From contig JACDTU010000008.1 of assembly GCA_022376465.1 (NCBI GenBank), positions 1,240,001-1,304,000 on the forward strand: 64,000 nucleotides of DNA, given 5' to 3'. Both the position numbers and the translations under genes were made by a program. Under the pieces are notes generated by a model. That model was not told where the DNA came from, ran no database searches, and saw nothing but the letters and a program-made list of their open reading frames with translations. The DNA is from Cubamyces lactineus. Its lineage: Eukaryota > Basidiomycota > Agaricomycetes > Polyporales > Polyporaceae. Below are positions 46,752 to 57,972 of this stretch, piece by piece (position 1 is the stretch's first letter; every line of letters starts with the position of its first letter).

Positions 46752-47687
46752 ATGCCCGGCGGTATCTTGTTCTACACAGCGCCCACGCCTAACGGCCACA
46801 AAGTCTCTGTTTTCCTCGAAGAGCTCAAGGCCGCCTATGGCCTCGAATATGAGTATGTGGTTGCATGCAGGCCTAGGCATCGATCGATACTCGTGTTGCT
46901 CACAACTAGCTCGACTACTTCAGAACCGAGCGGATCGACATCTCCAAGAACGTTCAGAAGGAGCCTTGGTTCCTCAAGCTGAACCCGAACGGACGTATCC
47001 CAGTTATCGTTGACCGTAACCGCAACAACTTCCCTGTTTTCGAGTCCGCGGCGATCCTGCTCTACCTCCAGCACCACTATGACAAGGAGAACAAGTTCGC
47101 GTTTGACAAGGAAACCGACTCCGATAACTGGAGCGAGATGCTCCAATGGATCTTCTTCGCGGTAGGGCTTCGTTTCACATACAATGCCGCACTATATACT
47201 TTTTTACCAGAATATAACACTCATACGGCATTTGCGCAGCACGGCGGCGTAGGCCCTATGCAAGGCCAGGCGAACCACTTCAACAGATATGCCCCGGAGG
47301 ACATCCCCTACGCAAAGAAGCGTGAGTACTACAAATACGTCTCAATCGGAAAGTGGTATACCGATGTTGATACGGCTCTTATTCAGGCTACATCGAGGAG
47401 ACGAAGCGTCTCTACGGTGTCCTTGAGATCCGCCTGCAGGACCGCGACTACCTCGCAGGCCCCGGGCGAGGTGTTTACAGCATCGCAGACATGAACGTTA
47501 TCCCCTGGGTCAGAATTCACAAGTATGCCGGCATCGAGGGCTTGGACGAGTGGCCTCGCGTTACGGTCAGTGCCGTGGTATAATGTAGTTCCATATCCAA
47601 CTAATCGCCATGAACCCTGCATAGGCGTGGGTTGACCGGGCGGTTTCGCGTCCGGGTTTTCAGGCGGGGATAAACGTCCCTCAGTGA
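46752..47687 (+). CDS. glutathione transferase, Ure2/GTT-like
   Basis: Conjugates or reduces substrates with glutathione. Five exons (46752-46859, 46910-47161, 47240-47321, 47387-47565, 47625-47687) give 227 residues. The thioredoxin-like N-terminal domain reads [20 protein letters not shown], then [17 protein letters not shown] and [16 protein letters not shown] (the Glu-Ser pair that binds the gamma-Glu of glutathione). The C-terminal helical domain has [28 protein letters not shown] and [15 protein letters not shown] with the N-capping box Ser-x-x-Asp. This Asn-Gly variant of the active-site loop is typical of the fungal Ure2p-like class. The donor GTTGCA at 46860 is chosen to keep the frame. 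Confidence 0.92.
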
Positions 47688-48273
47688 GTGAAGCTGAGGG
47701 TCAGAATAGCAAGTTGTAGGGAAGGATATCTTGTACATTAGTTTTGTCCCGCCTGTTGCATTGATGTCAGGACTCTGTACTCAGTAGCAATGAACATGTA
47801 TCAGAATTCAGAATCCACTCACAAGTTATTGTGGAAAGCATGTCACTGAGCTAAGAAAACCCCTAGTAGTATGTTATGGGGCACTCGTGAAGAGGTCGAA
47901 GTGGGGGACTTCGGTGCGATGGGATTGTGCTGTAGACCGTCTGGTGGAATATACAAAAAGCTAGGCCCAGAAGGGATCTCATGAGCTCGAAACGAGCTAG
48001 GGTCCGAAAAATTCGTAATGCGGCATTGAAGTGGAGGCAGAACACGGAACCCCCTAGTAAAAGGCGAGGGGGTTGTCTGTTTGCACTACCTCCTGCCGCT
48101 GACAATAGGGGCCACTCTAGGTGCGCATAGGGCGTACTTTTGCATATTGCTCAATTCGCGGGTAAGGCCAATCACATGATGAGGTTAAGCGCTACGGGCG
48201 ACTGAAGCGGTCGCGTCGCTCAGCCGAGAGCTGCAGCAGCCTGAGTCTCTCTCTCTTCGTCTATGTCCTTAAT
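47688..48273. other. intergenic region with a short hairpin
   Basis: Lies between two + strand genes. A perfect 8-bp inverted repeat is at 48048-48074. The rest is featureless. Confidence 0.4.
48048..48074. repeat. short inverted repeat
   Basis: AACCCCCT and AGGGGGTT, a perfect 8-bp palindrome separated by 11 nt. It could fold into a hairpin in DNA or RNA but is 200 bp upstream of the METTL3-type gene, so it is neither an obvious terminator nor a coding feature. Confidence 0.5.
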
Positions 48274-50227
48274 ATGTCTGTCGACGACAAACTAAAGCTA
48301 GTCGCGTCCTCTGCCATACAATCGCTCTTCTCAAGCAATGCGGTCTCTGCACCGATATCATCGTTCGACCTCCTCACGCGTGTAATCGCGTCCAGCCCTG
48401 CTCCAACTGCAGGTTCACCTCCTACGCGTAGGCTTCGCCTCACGGACCTGTCTCATTTCGAGCGTATCCTGGAAAGCCTATCCGAGAGCTGGGAACATGG
48501 GAGGATCAAGGTCTCCAGGGAGGAGGCGGATGGAGAGCTTATTGTTATGGACGTTCAGCTGGGTTCTACTCGTGAGGGACCTTCTGCGCAACCGCAGTCA
48601 TCGCCGGTGCGGAGGAAGAGGAAGCGCGTTGTTGACGAGGACGATGACTCTGCCGCTGGTCGCGCCGAAGAAGACGAGACACCAGAGAGGCCGGAATCCT
48701 GGAAGCCACCACCCAGCACGCTCGAGAGCCTCAGCAAGACTCTGAAGGAGGTGTACAATCTCATGCAGCAGAGTACCGCGAAGGGTCGACTGCTCGCAGA
48801 ACAGGTACGTGTCTCCGTTGTTTCAGACGCAATAGACAGTGCCGAACCGTGCGTTTCAGTTCCGCTCTCTCACTGGGAGCTTCGAGCCCATATGCCCGAA
48901 CATCACGAAGGACGAATGTGCCAGAGCGCGTCGCGAAGCCCATCCGGACTCGAGGAGCCTACCTGCGATTTGTGACCGCATCCATTTCCGTCCTCTCATC
49001 CGGCCACACACAGACCCTGGGTTAGGACATTGCTCGTATCTGAATACCTGCTATTCCGAACCCACATACGCGCAGTCGCCCTCGATACCGCCCCTGCCGT
49101 CGCATCGACAGATGCACTATGGCGCACAGGGACAGGGCCCTGTGAGCTTGCCTAGTGGGTTGGGCGCCGGAGGCAGGGGTAAGGAGAAGGCACCGTGCAG
49201 GTACCTACATTTCGAGGTGGATTGGGATGTGAACGACGGTCAAGGACTGGCGGAGCAGCGGCAGGTCGCTAAGAGGAAGCCGTATAGACTGCCAATCGGC
49301 CTTGGCCCCGCAGGGAGAGAGACAACACCGGTACGTATGGCTATTTACTTGTAGTTTGGTCCAGGCTCATGCAATTGTCTCTAGCTCCCTCCTCAGTGGA
49401 TTAATTGCGACGTACGGCGGTTCGACTACTCAGTCTTGGGCAAGTTCCATGTGATCATGGCTGACCCGCCATGGGATATCCACATGAGCGTGAGTGAACC
49501 AATACACATACACCCGTATAAAGTGCTTAAGGATACACAGTTACCCTACGGGACCATGACGGACGATGAGATGCGCGCGATGCCAATTCCCACACTCCAA
49601 GACGAAGGGCTTCTGTTTCTCTGGGTGACCGGTCGCGCCATGGAAGTCGGACGCGAGTGCATGCGGCACTGGGGCTACACGCGTGTCGACGAGGTCGTTT
49701 GGGTGAAGACGAACCAGCTACAGCGCGTGATCCGCACCGGGCGCACCGGGCATTGGCTGAATCATACCAAGGAGCACATGCTAGTGGGGGTAAAGACAGT
49801 CACGGACGAGCACGGGAATCTCAAGTTCCCGAAGTGGGTCAATCGCGGACTGGACACAGACGTGATTGTGTCCGAGGTGCGCGAGACGAGTAGGAAGCCT
49901 GAGGAAGTGTATGGGATGATCGAGCGGATGTGCCCTGGGGGACGGAAGATTGAGATCTTCGGGCGGAAGCACAACACGCGGCCTGGGTGAGTGTGGATGT
50001 ATGCGATTGAAGTTGCTGTGTGACTGACGGCATGTTGTTGCAGGTGGTTGACGCTAGGCAACCAACTCGGGGCGGACCAAATTTACGAGGAGGATCTCAG
50101 GGAGAGGATCAAGGCTAGGTCAGTGGAATACCCCGCTACCAAGTAATAGTGCTCTCATTAATATGCCCGAGTTTCCAGATACCCTGAAAGACTACCCAAC
50201 CCTCCACCGAACACTCTCGGACATTGA
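48274..50227 (+). CDS. IME4: METTL3/IME4-type mRNA m6A methyltransferase
   Basis: MT-A70 family enzyme that methylates N6 of adenosine in mRNA, normally as a dimer with a METTL14/KAR4-type partner. Six exons (48274-48804, 48860-49330, 49385-49489, 49541-49986, 50044-50118, 50179-50227) give 558 residues. The N-terminal 180 residues are partly helical with an acidic linker. A CCCH zinc-finger region follows: [24 protein letters not shown] and CRYLHFEVD. The methyltransferase has [23 protein letters not shown] (catalytic DPPW 361-364), [27 protein letters not shown], the RNA-binding loop [20 protein letters not shown], and [12 protein letters not shown]. The DPPW and loop sequences mark it as METTL3-type rather than METTL14. 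A roughly 45-residue insert splits the second zinc finger. Confidence 0.95.
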
Positions 50228-50719
50228 CGTTGTATCATCATGGGACTCGTTATGGGACTCCATCTACTGCTCTCCTGGACTACAGCTTTGTTGTCGTTTG
50301 CTCTCGATGGCTCGTTGTACTGACATGTAACCTGTATCTCTACGCAAGTGTGTATATCGCAGTGTCAGTGCCTTCTGAATTCTGAGGAGAGCGACACCTC
50401 GCTGCGTCTTGCGCAGGGATAGACGGGAGTTGATCAAGCCTCGTCTATATTCCAGGGCCCTTTGTGGGTGATGACGTATGACGCCCTACGGCAGAGTCTC
50501 CGGACTTGCACCTGGGCTGGTCTGGGAGAAGATGGGGCTATTAGTAAGTAACGTGTACCAACTGACATCAGACTTGCCAACGCCCCCTACATAACCACGG
50601 AATATGACCCAGGAGTACCCGTAGTAACTCAACTACAGTCAGCTTGGTAAGTGCTATAGGTCCCTGAAAGTATCAGAGCAGCCTACTTAAACCGCGCTGA
50701 GCAGCGCACAGTTCATACA
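50228..50719. other. intergenic region
   Basis: About 490 bp between two + strand genes. No element recognised beyond the presumed terminator and promoter. Confidence 0.4.
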
Positions 50720-51768
50720 ATGCCGACTATCTTCATCACCGGTGCATCAGGGAGGACCTCTGGGTTCGTCATCCAGGCCCTCCTGCAATCCAAGGCCATC
50801 TCGCCGTCCGACTTGCGCCTCTTCGTCCGCTCCCAGGACAAAGCGAAGCAGCTCAAGGAGCGGCACCCGCAGCTGCCGGACACGTCTTTCGCGATCGGGG
50901 ACTACCTCGAGGCGAGCACCCTCCCGCCCGCGCTGAAGGGCGTCGACGTCGTCTTCCACAATGGCCCGGGGTTCCATTCGCTCGAGACCGCGATGGGTAT
51001 CGCGCTCATCGACGCGGCTAAGCAAGCGGGCGTGAAGCACTTCGTGTACTGCAGTGTGCTGTTTCCTGTCTTGACGAAGCTCTTGAATCACAAAGCGAAG
51101 CTAGGGTGCGTCGGTCTCAGGAAGCCAACCCGTAGATGTGTTCTGATGTGAGCGTCGTACAGCGTCGAAGAGCATCTCATCGAGTCGGGCTTGAACTACA
51201 CGATTCTGCAGGTGCGCCCATAGTGTACAAGGGAATACTGCTTGTCCGCTCACGCCCATACGCCCCATAGCCGACGTCCTTCATGCAGAACATCAATATC
51301 CAGAACGTCGTCTCCACAGGCATCCTCCGCGCTTTGTATGCACCCAATGTCCTGCAGGGCTACCTCGACTTGCATGACCTAGCGGACATCGCATGCATGG
51401 TCATCCTCGACCCAGCGCCGCACAACCGCGCGCGATACGAGCTTGTCGGGGAGAACTGCACGTACGAAGATGTCGCGGAGCAGATCTCCGCGCACATGGG
51501 CAAGCAGGCGAAGGTCGAGCTCGTCCCCCGGGAGAAGATCGTAGGGAGCAGCGATATCCATGTGGCTGTCTCCGACGAGAACTCCATCGAAGGCTTGGAC
51601 AGAATGTTGTATTACTACGACAAAAGGTAGGTATAGTCTTGGCGATCCCTCGTGGATGACGAGACTGATCTTCCGGACAGAGGAATTCCCGGGAATAGCA
51701 ACACGGTGAGATGGCTCCTAGGGAGAGAGCCTACGTCTTGGGCTGCCCGTATACGACGGGATCTTTAG
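50720..51768 (+). CDS. NmrA-like NAD(P)-binding protein
   Basis: Atypical short-chain dehydrogenase fold. Four exons (50720-51105, 51163-51211, 51271-51626, 51681-51768) give 292 residues. The dinucleotide-binding turn is FITGASGRTSGFV near the start (GASGxxG type), followed by LRLFVRS after beta-2, a short acidic GDYLEAS strand, VDVVFHNGPGF and GVKHFVYCSVL. There is no YxxxK catalytic pair at the normal place, as in NmrA proteins that act as redox sensors or in NAD(P)H-binding reductases. The substrate is unknown; nearby genes give no clue. Confidence 0.82.
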
Positions 51769-51906
51769 TGAGATCAAACGAGAGGGAAGGCGGTAAACCA
51801 TGCATGAACGTTTATTTGTAACAGTAGCACAGAAGTCCCACTCGCAAATCATAGTCGCTCTGAGCGCAATTACAAGAAGCTACATGAACGAATAGAATCT
51901 CGGCAC

Positions 51907-54846
51907 TCAGGCATCAACGAAATCCCCCTCTTCGTCGTCCCAGCCCAAGGTATCGGGGTCGATGCCCAAGTGTCGCAGCATCGTACCCAGTGTATGTTGC
52001 AGAGTAGGCACCGTTCCTTCGTCGTCCATCTCGACATCTTCGCCGTCCTCTGATTTGCGTTTCTTCGGCACATGTTCGTCGTCGTATCCCCAGCTTGGTT
52101 CAAACCCTCTCTTCTGCCCGGCCTGTGACGCCCAGGATTCGTTCCCTTCGCTAGAGAACCACCCGCCGCTCTTCTGCTCGATAGCGCTACCCACCCCAGG
52201 GTCGAGGTCCTTGACATAGTCCCAGACGGCCCAAGCAACCTCTCGCCCGACGGTCGTCCACTTGCGCACAAGCTGCTCGAGCTCGTCTTCATCTTGACCG
52301 TTCCCAGACTTCTTGATCTTGATCGCTTGCTTGAGAGTTTGCAGCTTGCCTTGCAAGGTCTGGATGGTCGGCATCGACTTCACAGAGAGGCGGCCCTGCG
52401 CAGGGACGGACGAAGGGCTTGAGACCGAGCCTAAAGGCACTAGCGGAGACTTGAATTGCTTCGCCGCGTTGGCAGTCCGGTCGTTGTTGGCAAGAGCGGA
52501 ATCAACTTCGCTGATTGCAAAGGGCCCGGTAACGTCGTTCGTGCGCATCTTGCGGGGAGGCGGGGGCATGAATGCGCGACCTGTTGCGTACACCGCATGT
52601 AAACCCCCTTGTACTAGGGGACCTTTGATTACAGGTGAGCGGAACGGGGCAGCAAGCTTATTGCGCTGTTTCGTCATGGATGCTTGAGTGGGCCGTTTCG
52701 GCAAAGGCGCATCAGGACTGGAGGCGATTGTCTCGCTTTTCTGCGTCCAATTTGAGAGGGACGTTGACAATGAGCGTGACGCGAACGTACGCACTATTTG
52801 TTCAGAAGAGCTCTCTTGCTCGGAGGGGTCAGTGTCAACATGGCCAGACGGATCAGCGGTCCATTTGTCATGCGCTGCAGCGGCGATGGATTTGCTGCTT
52901 TGGTCTAACTCGTCCATATACGAGCTTTTGTCCTCAGAGGATGGGAATGGCGGGCTCGATGATGGTGGCGTGATAGAGCGCTCCCTAGGTGGAGACGAAA
53001 AGATTGGCGGGGGACTAGACGAAGGCGGGGGCGAGGAAGGAGGTAGGTCATAAGCAGTGTCATCAGGCTCGAAGATATTCTTGATCCCAAGGTTAGCATC
53101 AGAGGATCCATTGTCGCCACAATCCGTCTCCACTCTCTCCAGAGCAAGACAGTCAGCAGAAGCAGCAGATTGGTCAGCAGGAGCGGTAACTATGACCTTG
53201 ATCTGAGTCTGCGGGTCAGACAAGGGCGGGCAGTCCGGAGTACACATAGGTCCTTCGGGGTGTTCTTTACGGGGCTCTATGGAAGGCGAGGTACGGAGAA
53301 GCAGGCTGACGTCCTCAAGAAGGGTGGTCGTGCTTGCATCGGCCAAGGGACTGCTCTGTACAGATGATGATTGGGAACCAGAGCTGCTATAGACCTCTGG
53401 CGCAGGTTTGGGCTCGTTAGTGTCGACTTGATCTACCTCGAGAGTAGCCAGAGTATCCATGTTGGCCAAAGGAGACGTCATTGAATCAGGCGTGATAGCG
53501 ACGTGGGTCTCAGGAAGCGACGAAGCAATCATTAGAATGTTGATACAGCCTTCTAGCAGAGCAAGGTGAGCACACGGAGCCTCTTCTTCGTCCTTGAGCG
53601 TGTTCCCTGGCTCAGTGGTAGGCGTTTCTCCAAGAGAGACATCAGAGATGTCTGTCGCATCTAGCAGAGGAAGACCACCAAAGACGGTGGGCAATTCGAG
53701 AGACTCGGCGGGTTTAGCAGGAGAGTCCGGACGATGGCCCAAGCAAGTTGAGCAAGATTCCAAGCACTCTGAGCCAGAAGCGGTGGCGGCAGCAGCCAGC
53801 TGCTCAGAGACGTTAAGAGTAGGAGATACGAGAGACCTGGTATTTTCCGGGCTCTGGGAAAGTACGTGAGACTCTGGTTGAGCGCCAGGTAAACTGAGGG
53901 TAGAGTTGAGCAGAGCAAGTTCCGTGACGAGTGCAGGGGTATCAACGAGCGCAGTACATTCAGTAGTGGCCTCAACAGTAGCCATTCTCGCTTCGTGAGG
54001 GCTCGAGTCTCGATGGTGTGTAGTCGTAGCAAGAGCGGAGCAAGAGATGCCGTCAGCTGTCGATGGTTGTTCTAAGAGGCCTTCGGAGATCACTGGTCCT
54101 GATGCAGTGGGGCAAGAGGATGGCCCTAAGGGTACTGGGGATGCATCCGCATCTTGCTCCGAGGAGGCGCCGCATGGTCGAACTATTAGCCGTTCTTCAT
54201 TGACGTCTTGAGGACCCTCTCCATTGAGTGTGTCCTGGGTATATGCGTCGATGCTCGGAATCGCTCCCTCGTCCGAGGGATCTTGTGGACAGCGCAGGTC
54301 ATAGAGGAGCGAAGGTCTTGAGACGACAATGCCGGCAGACGGATACTACGGCGCGACGTCCTGGGTGAGTATTGCGAGAAAGGTCAAAGACATCCATACC
54401 TGAGTCTCAGGAATATTTGGTGCTGGACCAGGAGGATGAGCCGTGTCCGATGAACAGCCGAAGGTGGCTGAGCCAGTGACCGTAGCTATCTATTTGGAGG
54501 GTCGGGCACGAATGTCGTGGAGCAAAGATGGTACTGACCTGAACTAAGGTCATACTGGCCTCGTCAGCCTGACAAACGACGCCTGGATTAGTCTCACGAC
54601 ATGAATCGGCCTGTATGCGCGTTTTACGACAGTACTTCAGAGAGATCAACGATCTGCACGCACCATCAAGCACTGCTCGACTGCATCTTCTTCCACCGAA
54701 GCATCAACTGTATGTGTAGCTATGGCTGAGGGCACGTCCTCCACGCAATCAACTGTGGCGTGTAAACCTGTCGTCGAGGTTGTCCTTGGCTCGTCTTCCT
54801 TGATTTGCTGAGATCCGTGGGCATCGGATTTCGAGGTATCGTCCAT
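51907..54846 (-). CDS. Sfr1/Mei5-like recombination mediator
   Basis: Probable partner of Swi5, helping Rad51/Dmc1 strand exchange. Four exons (54664-54846, 54539-54610, 54400-54489, 51907-54345) join in phase 0 to 927 residues. About 700 N-terminal residues are Ser/Thr/Glu/Pro-rich and disordered, with SPPP runs. The conserved part is at the C-terminus: LQGKLQTLKQAIKIKKSG, DELEQLVRKWTTVGREVAWAVWDYVKD, then an acidic stretch, LGTMLRHLGIDPDTLGWDDEEGDFVDA. This matches the Mei5/Sfr1 pattern of a coiled coil followed by a short conserved end. It is far longer than yeast Mei5 (about 220 residues) because of the disordered part. The family is recognised from the C-terminus only. Confidence 0.65.
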
Positions 54847-55330
54847 ACGCTGAGTAGGTTTAGAGTTGAGAATGGTTCTTCAGTCGAGAGAAAATGAGCA
54901 CTTACTGTCATTGCAAATGGCAGGATGTATGCGGGTGATTAACGAGAGTCGAAAGAGGATGAGAGGACGAAATTACGGAGTGGGACGGGCAGGTCGGGGA
55001 CGCGTTGTTGACGCGTTGTTTGTACCTAGTGCCTGATTATGCAAGAGGTGTTCCTGAAAGAGCGCAATTGAACCTGATAAGGTAAAGACTGTAGTTTGAC
55101 ATCGACTGCACAGACAGGCACCTCGCGCGGCCGGCCACCTCGCACTATTACAACGCTCGATCGCCTCGTCCCGCACTTATCAGATGACTCTGGCAGCCAG
55201 CCACGACATGAGGCACTGCTTCAGGTCGGGGAGCAAGACCACGCACCGGGAGGTGCTCCTTGTCGCCCCCCCTCTCACCTCGACGTCCTCCTCGGGGAGC
55301 TCTCTGTAGGGACGAGTCCCATATTCGACC
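54847..55330. other. intergenic region, divergent promoters
   Basis: About 480 bp between Sfr1-like (-) and the membrane protein (+). No element recognised. Confidence 0.4.
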
Positions 55331-56712
55331 ATGTTGGCCTTATCGTTCGCCCTGCTTGTATACTATGTATCAACGTTGCAAGGAGCGTCTGGACAGGGCA
55401 CCAGTGCCGTCTGCCAAGCTGCCTACTCTTGGGTACGTTATTCGACAGAATATCGAAGTATCAAGCAACGATCCTTTTGTAGATGTCGAATGACAAAGGT
55501 CAAAGCCCATGTCTAGTAGCTTCTTACCTCCTTTCGCCTTGCTCGACAGCAGCGGGTGAGTCGAAGAGATGCTTGCGAGGACAGAGCACATACTCATGTC
55601 CGGCTCTCGCACAGCCTCTTGGGTATATCCGCTGACACCCGGGTACCATTACAACACACCTACGAACAGCCCAACCAGTGCAACGTCCTGCAGATGTAGC
55701 ACAGTATTCTATTCGATGATATCCGCATGCGCCACTTGCCAAGGTCTGGAGATTGACGTCGTGCCGTGAGTACATGCACATCAATCCGTCTCGCAACCGA
55801 GTTTTACGATGCTATTCCATCGCAGATGGACCATGTATGCTGAGAACTGCTCCACAGTATATGTGACAAAGTGAGAACTCACGAGCTTCATGAGATCGTC
55901 AGCTTACAGTTCCCAAGGTACCCGGACGACATACCTTCCGGTATCTCTGTCCCCGCATGGGCGTACATTGACATCACGGTCTGTTATTGATTCTGCGCGA
56001 ACGTGTAGCATCAACTCAAGGGTGCTTATCCATAGCAATATGGCACCTTCAGCGCGGTCGCGGCTGGAGAAGTAGCCGCACAAGGTGGGGCGCTGCCTGA
56101 TTGCACGCGATCCTTCCATTGACGATACCTTCCAGGCGCTCCGGATTCTACGGGAATAGCATCTGCCACTGGCTCCAACGCGAGCCCTACACAAGGGTCA
56201 AGCGGTAGTGGCAGCACCAATACTTCTAGCCCTTCCACCGGCAAGAAGTCCACCAATATCGGAGCTATCGTAGGAGGTGTGGTCGGCGGTATGGTAGGGC
56301 TCGCCGCCATCGGGCTCGTGATCTTCTTCTGGCTCAGGCATAGGCGCAACGCAGCACGCGATGCGCCCACCGGCCCACTCGACCTCACCGCTGGCGAGCA
56401 TGGGCAGTTCGTGGAGAAACCTTTCGAGCCGGAACCTATGGTTGCTACTCCGCTTCCTAGCCCGAAGCTCTACGTGAGTCATTATTCTAGTACGGGTATA
56501 CGGAGCGATCTCACACAATCATGCAGGATCCGGACGACCCGAGCACATTCCCTACCAGCATGGATGCTCAAGCTCCGTCGTTCAACGGATCTATGACCCT
56601 GGCAAGCCCGGTACATTCGACCGTTCCCTACGCGTATCCTGCGCCTGGTGGATATCAGCCGCAAAACGTTGCCGCCACGAACCCAGCGTACAAAGGTATT
56701 CCGGAGCTATGA
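55331..56712 (+). CDS. Cys-rich single-pass membrane protein
   Basis: Eight exons (55331-55432, 55483-55555, 55615-55765, 55826-55870, 55903-55978, 56036-56084, 56136-56473, 56527-56712) give 339 residues. Residues 1 to about 22 form a signal peptide. The extracellular part has regular Cys: GQSPCLVASYLLSPC, TSCRCSTVFYSMISACATCQG, AENCS, and a PRYPDDIPSGISVPAWAYIDIT motif. A Ser/Thr/Gly linker leads to the transmembrane segment GAIVGGVVGGMVGLAAIGLVIFF (shown in part), a basic stop (RHRR) and a proline-rich cytosolic tail. The pattern is that of an agaricomycete family of unknown role, often many copies per genome; a wall or surface sensor is possible. Splice sites between 55870 and 56136 were chosen by phase. 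Confidence 0.82.
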
Positions 56713-57035
56713 TATGGCTGAAGGAGAACGCTGTCAAATTGGAGGGAATTTCTTTGGGTTGTATTTGAACAAGCTCTCGACGACTGCCATGACGGATATG
56801 ACTTGCAGTAGCTATCTCATAACATTTATCGGCATAAGCTGCGTTATAACGAGTTCCACCATCTACGAAGTCTGTTTTAGCAGCCTGGTGAGAACGGTTC
56901 GTTGAAGGGATCCTTGATGTCGTCAGTACATCTCGCACCTGATTCGAAATACCGTGACAGCCTCGAGGTCATGGATATCAGCTAGATAGTGGGCGTACAT
57001 TCAAGGATAAATAAGGTACAACGGGAGGTGCCCGA
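56713..57035. other. convergent intergenic region
   Basis: The 3' ends of the membrane protein gene (+) and TMEM208 (-) face each other over about 320 bp. Nothing else was seen. Confidence 0.4.
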
Positions 57036-57774
57036 CTATCGCGTCTGCATACGGACGCGTGGATCGCCACGCTCTGAGCGTTTTCGCAGCTTCTCTTGCC
57101 GCTTGCTCGTGGGCTCCTTCGTCTCGCCCTCGCCTTCTGGTGCAGCGCTCGCTGCAGCAGAGCGACCGAAGAACATCGGGGAGATGACGCTACTCCATAG
57201 CTTGAAGATAGCGTATAGAGGAATCTGCACAACAGGATAAACTGAGGGCATAGGTTGTGGTAGAAGACGACTCACGATGAGGTAAAGCCACCACACCCAC
57301 TGCCCGAACGCCCCACTACCAACCTGGCACGCCCCTGCACAGCTCCACAGTCAAGAAACATGCGCAAGTAGAACATTCCAACAGATCAACTCACAGGTGA
57401 TGTAGATAACGTCGAAGCACCACTCAATAATCCCAGGCCGGCTCAGGTCCTCGCCAGCGGAAATGAGCGTACCCGTCGTCGGGTCGCGCCGCGGGGACCC
57501 AATGCGCTCAAGGTAGCGCGAGAGGAACACGGAGGGTACGAGCGAGAATACGTAGATCCAGAACGAGAGCTGCTTCGGCGAGAGCGAGCCACGACGGAAG
57601 AGCAGACGGAGGAGGATCGACAGTGCGCCGGAGACGAGTAGCCCTAGGCGGAGGTTCTTAATGGACTCCGCATTGTGTTGTGCTAGATGTATATTGCGCG
57701 TTCAACGCTCGACCGCCAGTGATACAATATTTGAGTGCGAACGGACCTGTACGTTTGGCCGAGGCGTTCGCCAT
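57036..57774 (-). CDS. SND2: TMEM208/SND2 ER-targeting membrane protein
   Basis: Integral ER protein of the SRP-independent (SND) targeting route. Four exons (57747-57774, 57395-57682, 57276-57334, 57036-57224) give 187 residues. Predicted membrane spans lie at LLVSGALSILLRLLF, LSFWIYVFSLVPSVFLS, the WACQVGSGAFGQWVWWLYLI region and PLYAIFKLWSSVI. The C-terminal signature KRQEKLRKRSERGDPRVRMQ, basic and highly conserved in the family, is present. It begins 198 bp from the divergent SNAPC4-like gene. Confidence 0.9.
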
Positions 57775-57972
57775 GGCGGATGTGGTGGAAAAGAGACTTC
57801 AAAGCCGCCCATGCCTCGATGCAGGAACTTTTGGGCGCCTGCGTTCTGCTAGACCCTCGGTTCGCGAGTCGGGCCGTCGATCCCTTTGTGGCTTTGTAGC
57901 ATGGCCAGCTTCAGCCAGTTCATCGGCCTCTGACTTCCAGCGGTTGTTCAGGCATCTGGGTGCCGTTCTAAG

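Noticed and set aside
54930..55200. Short frames between Sfr1-like and the membrane protein gene
   Set aside because: No signal peptide, domain or splice partner; judged to be promoter DNA.
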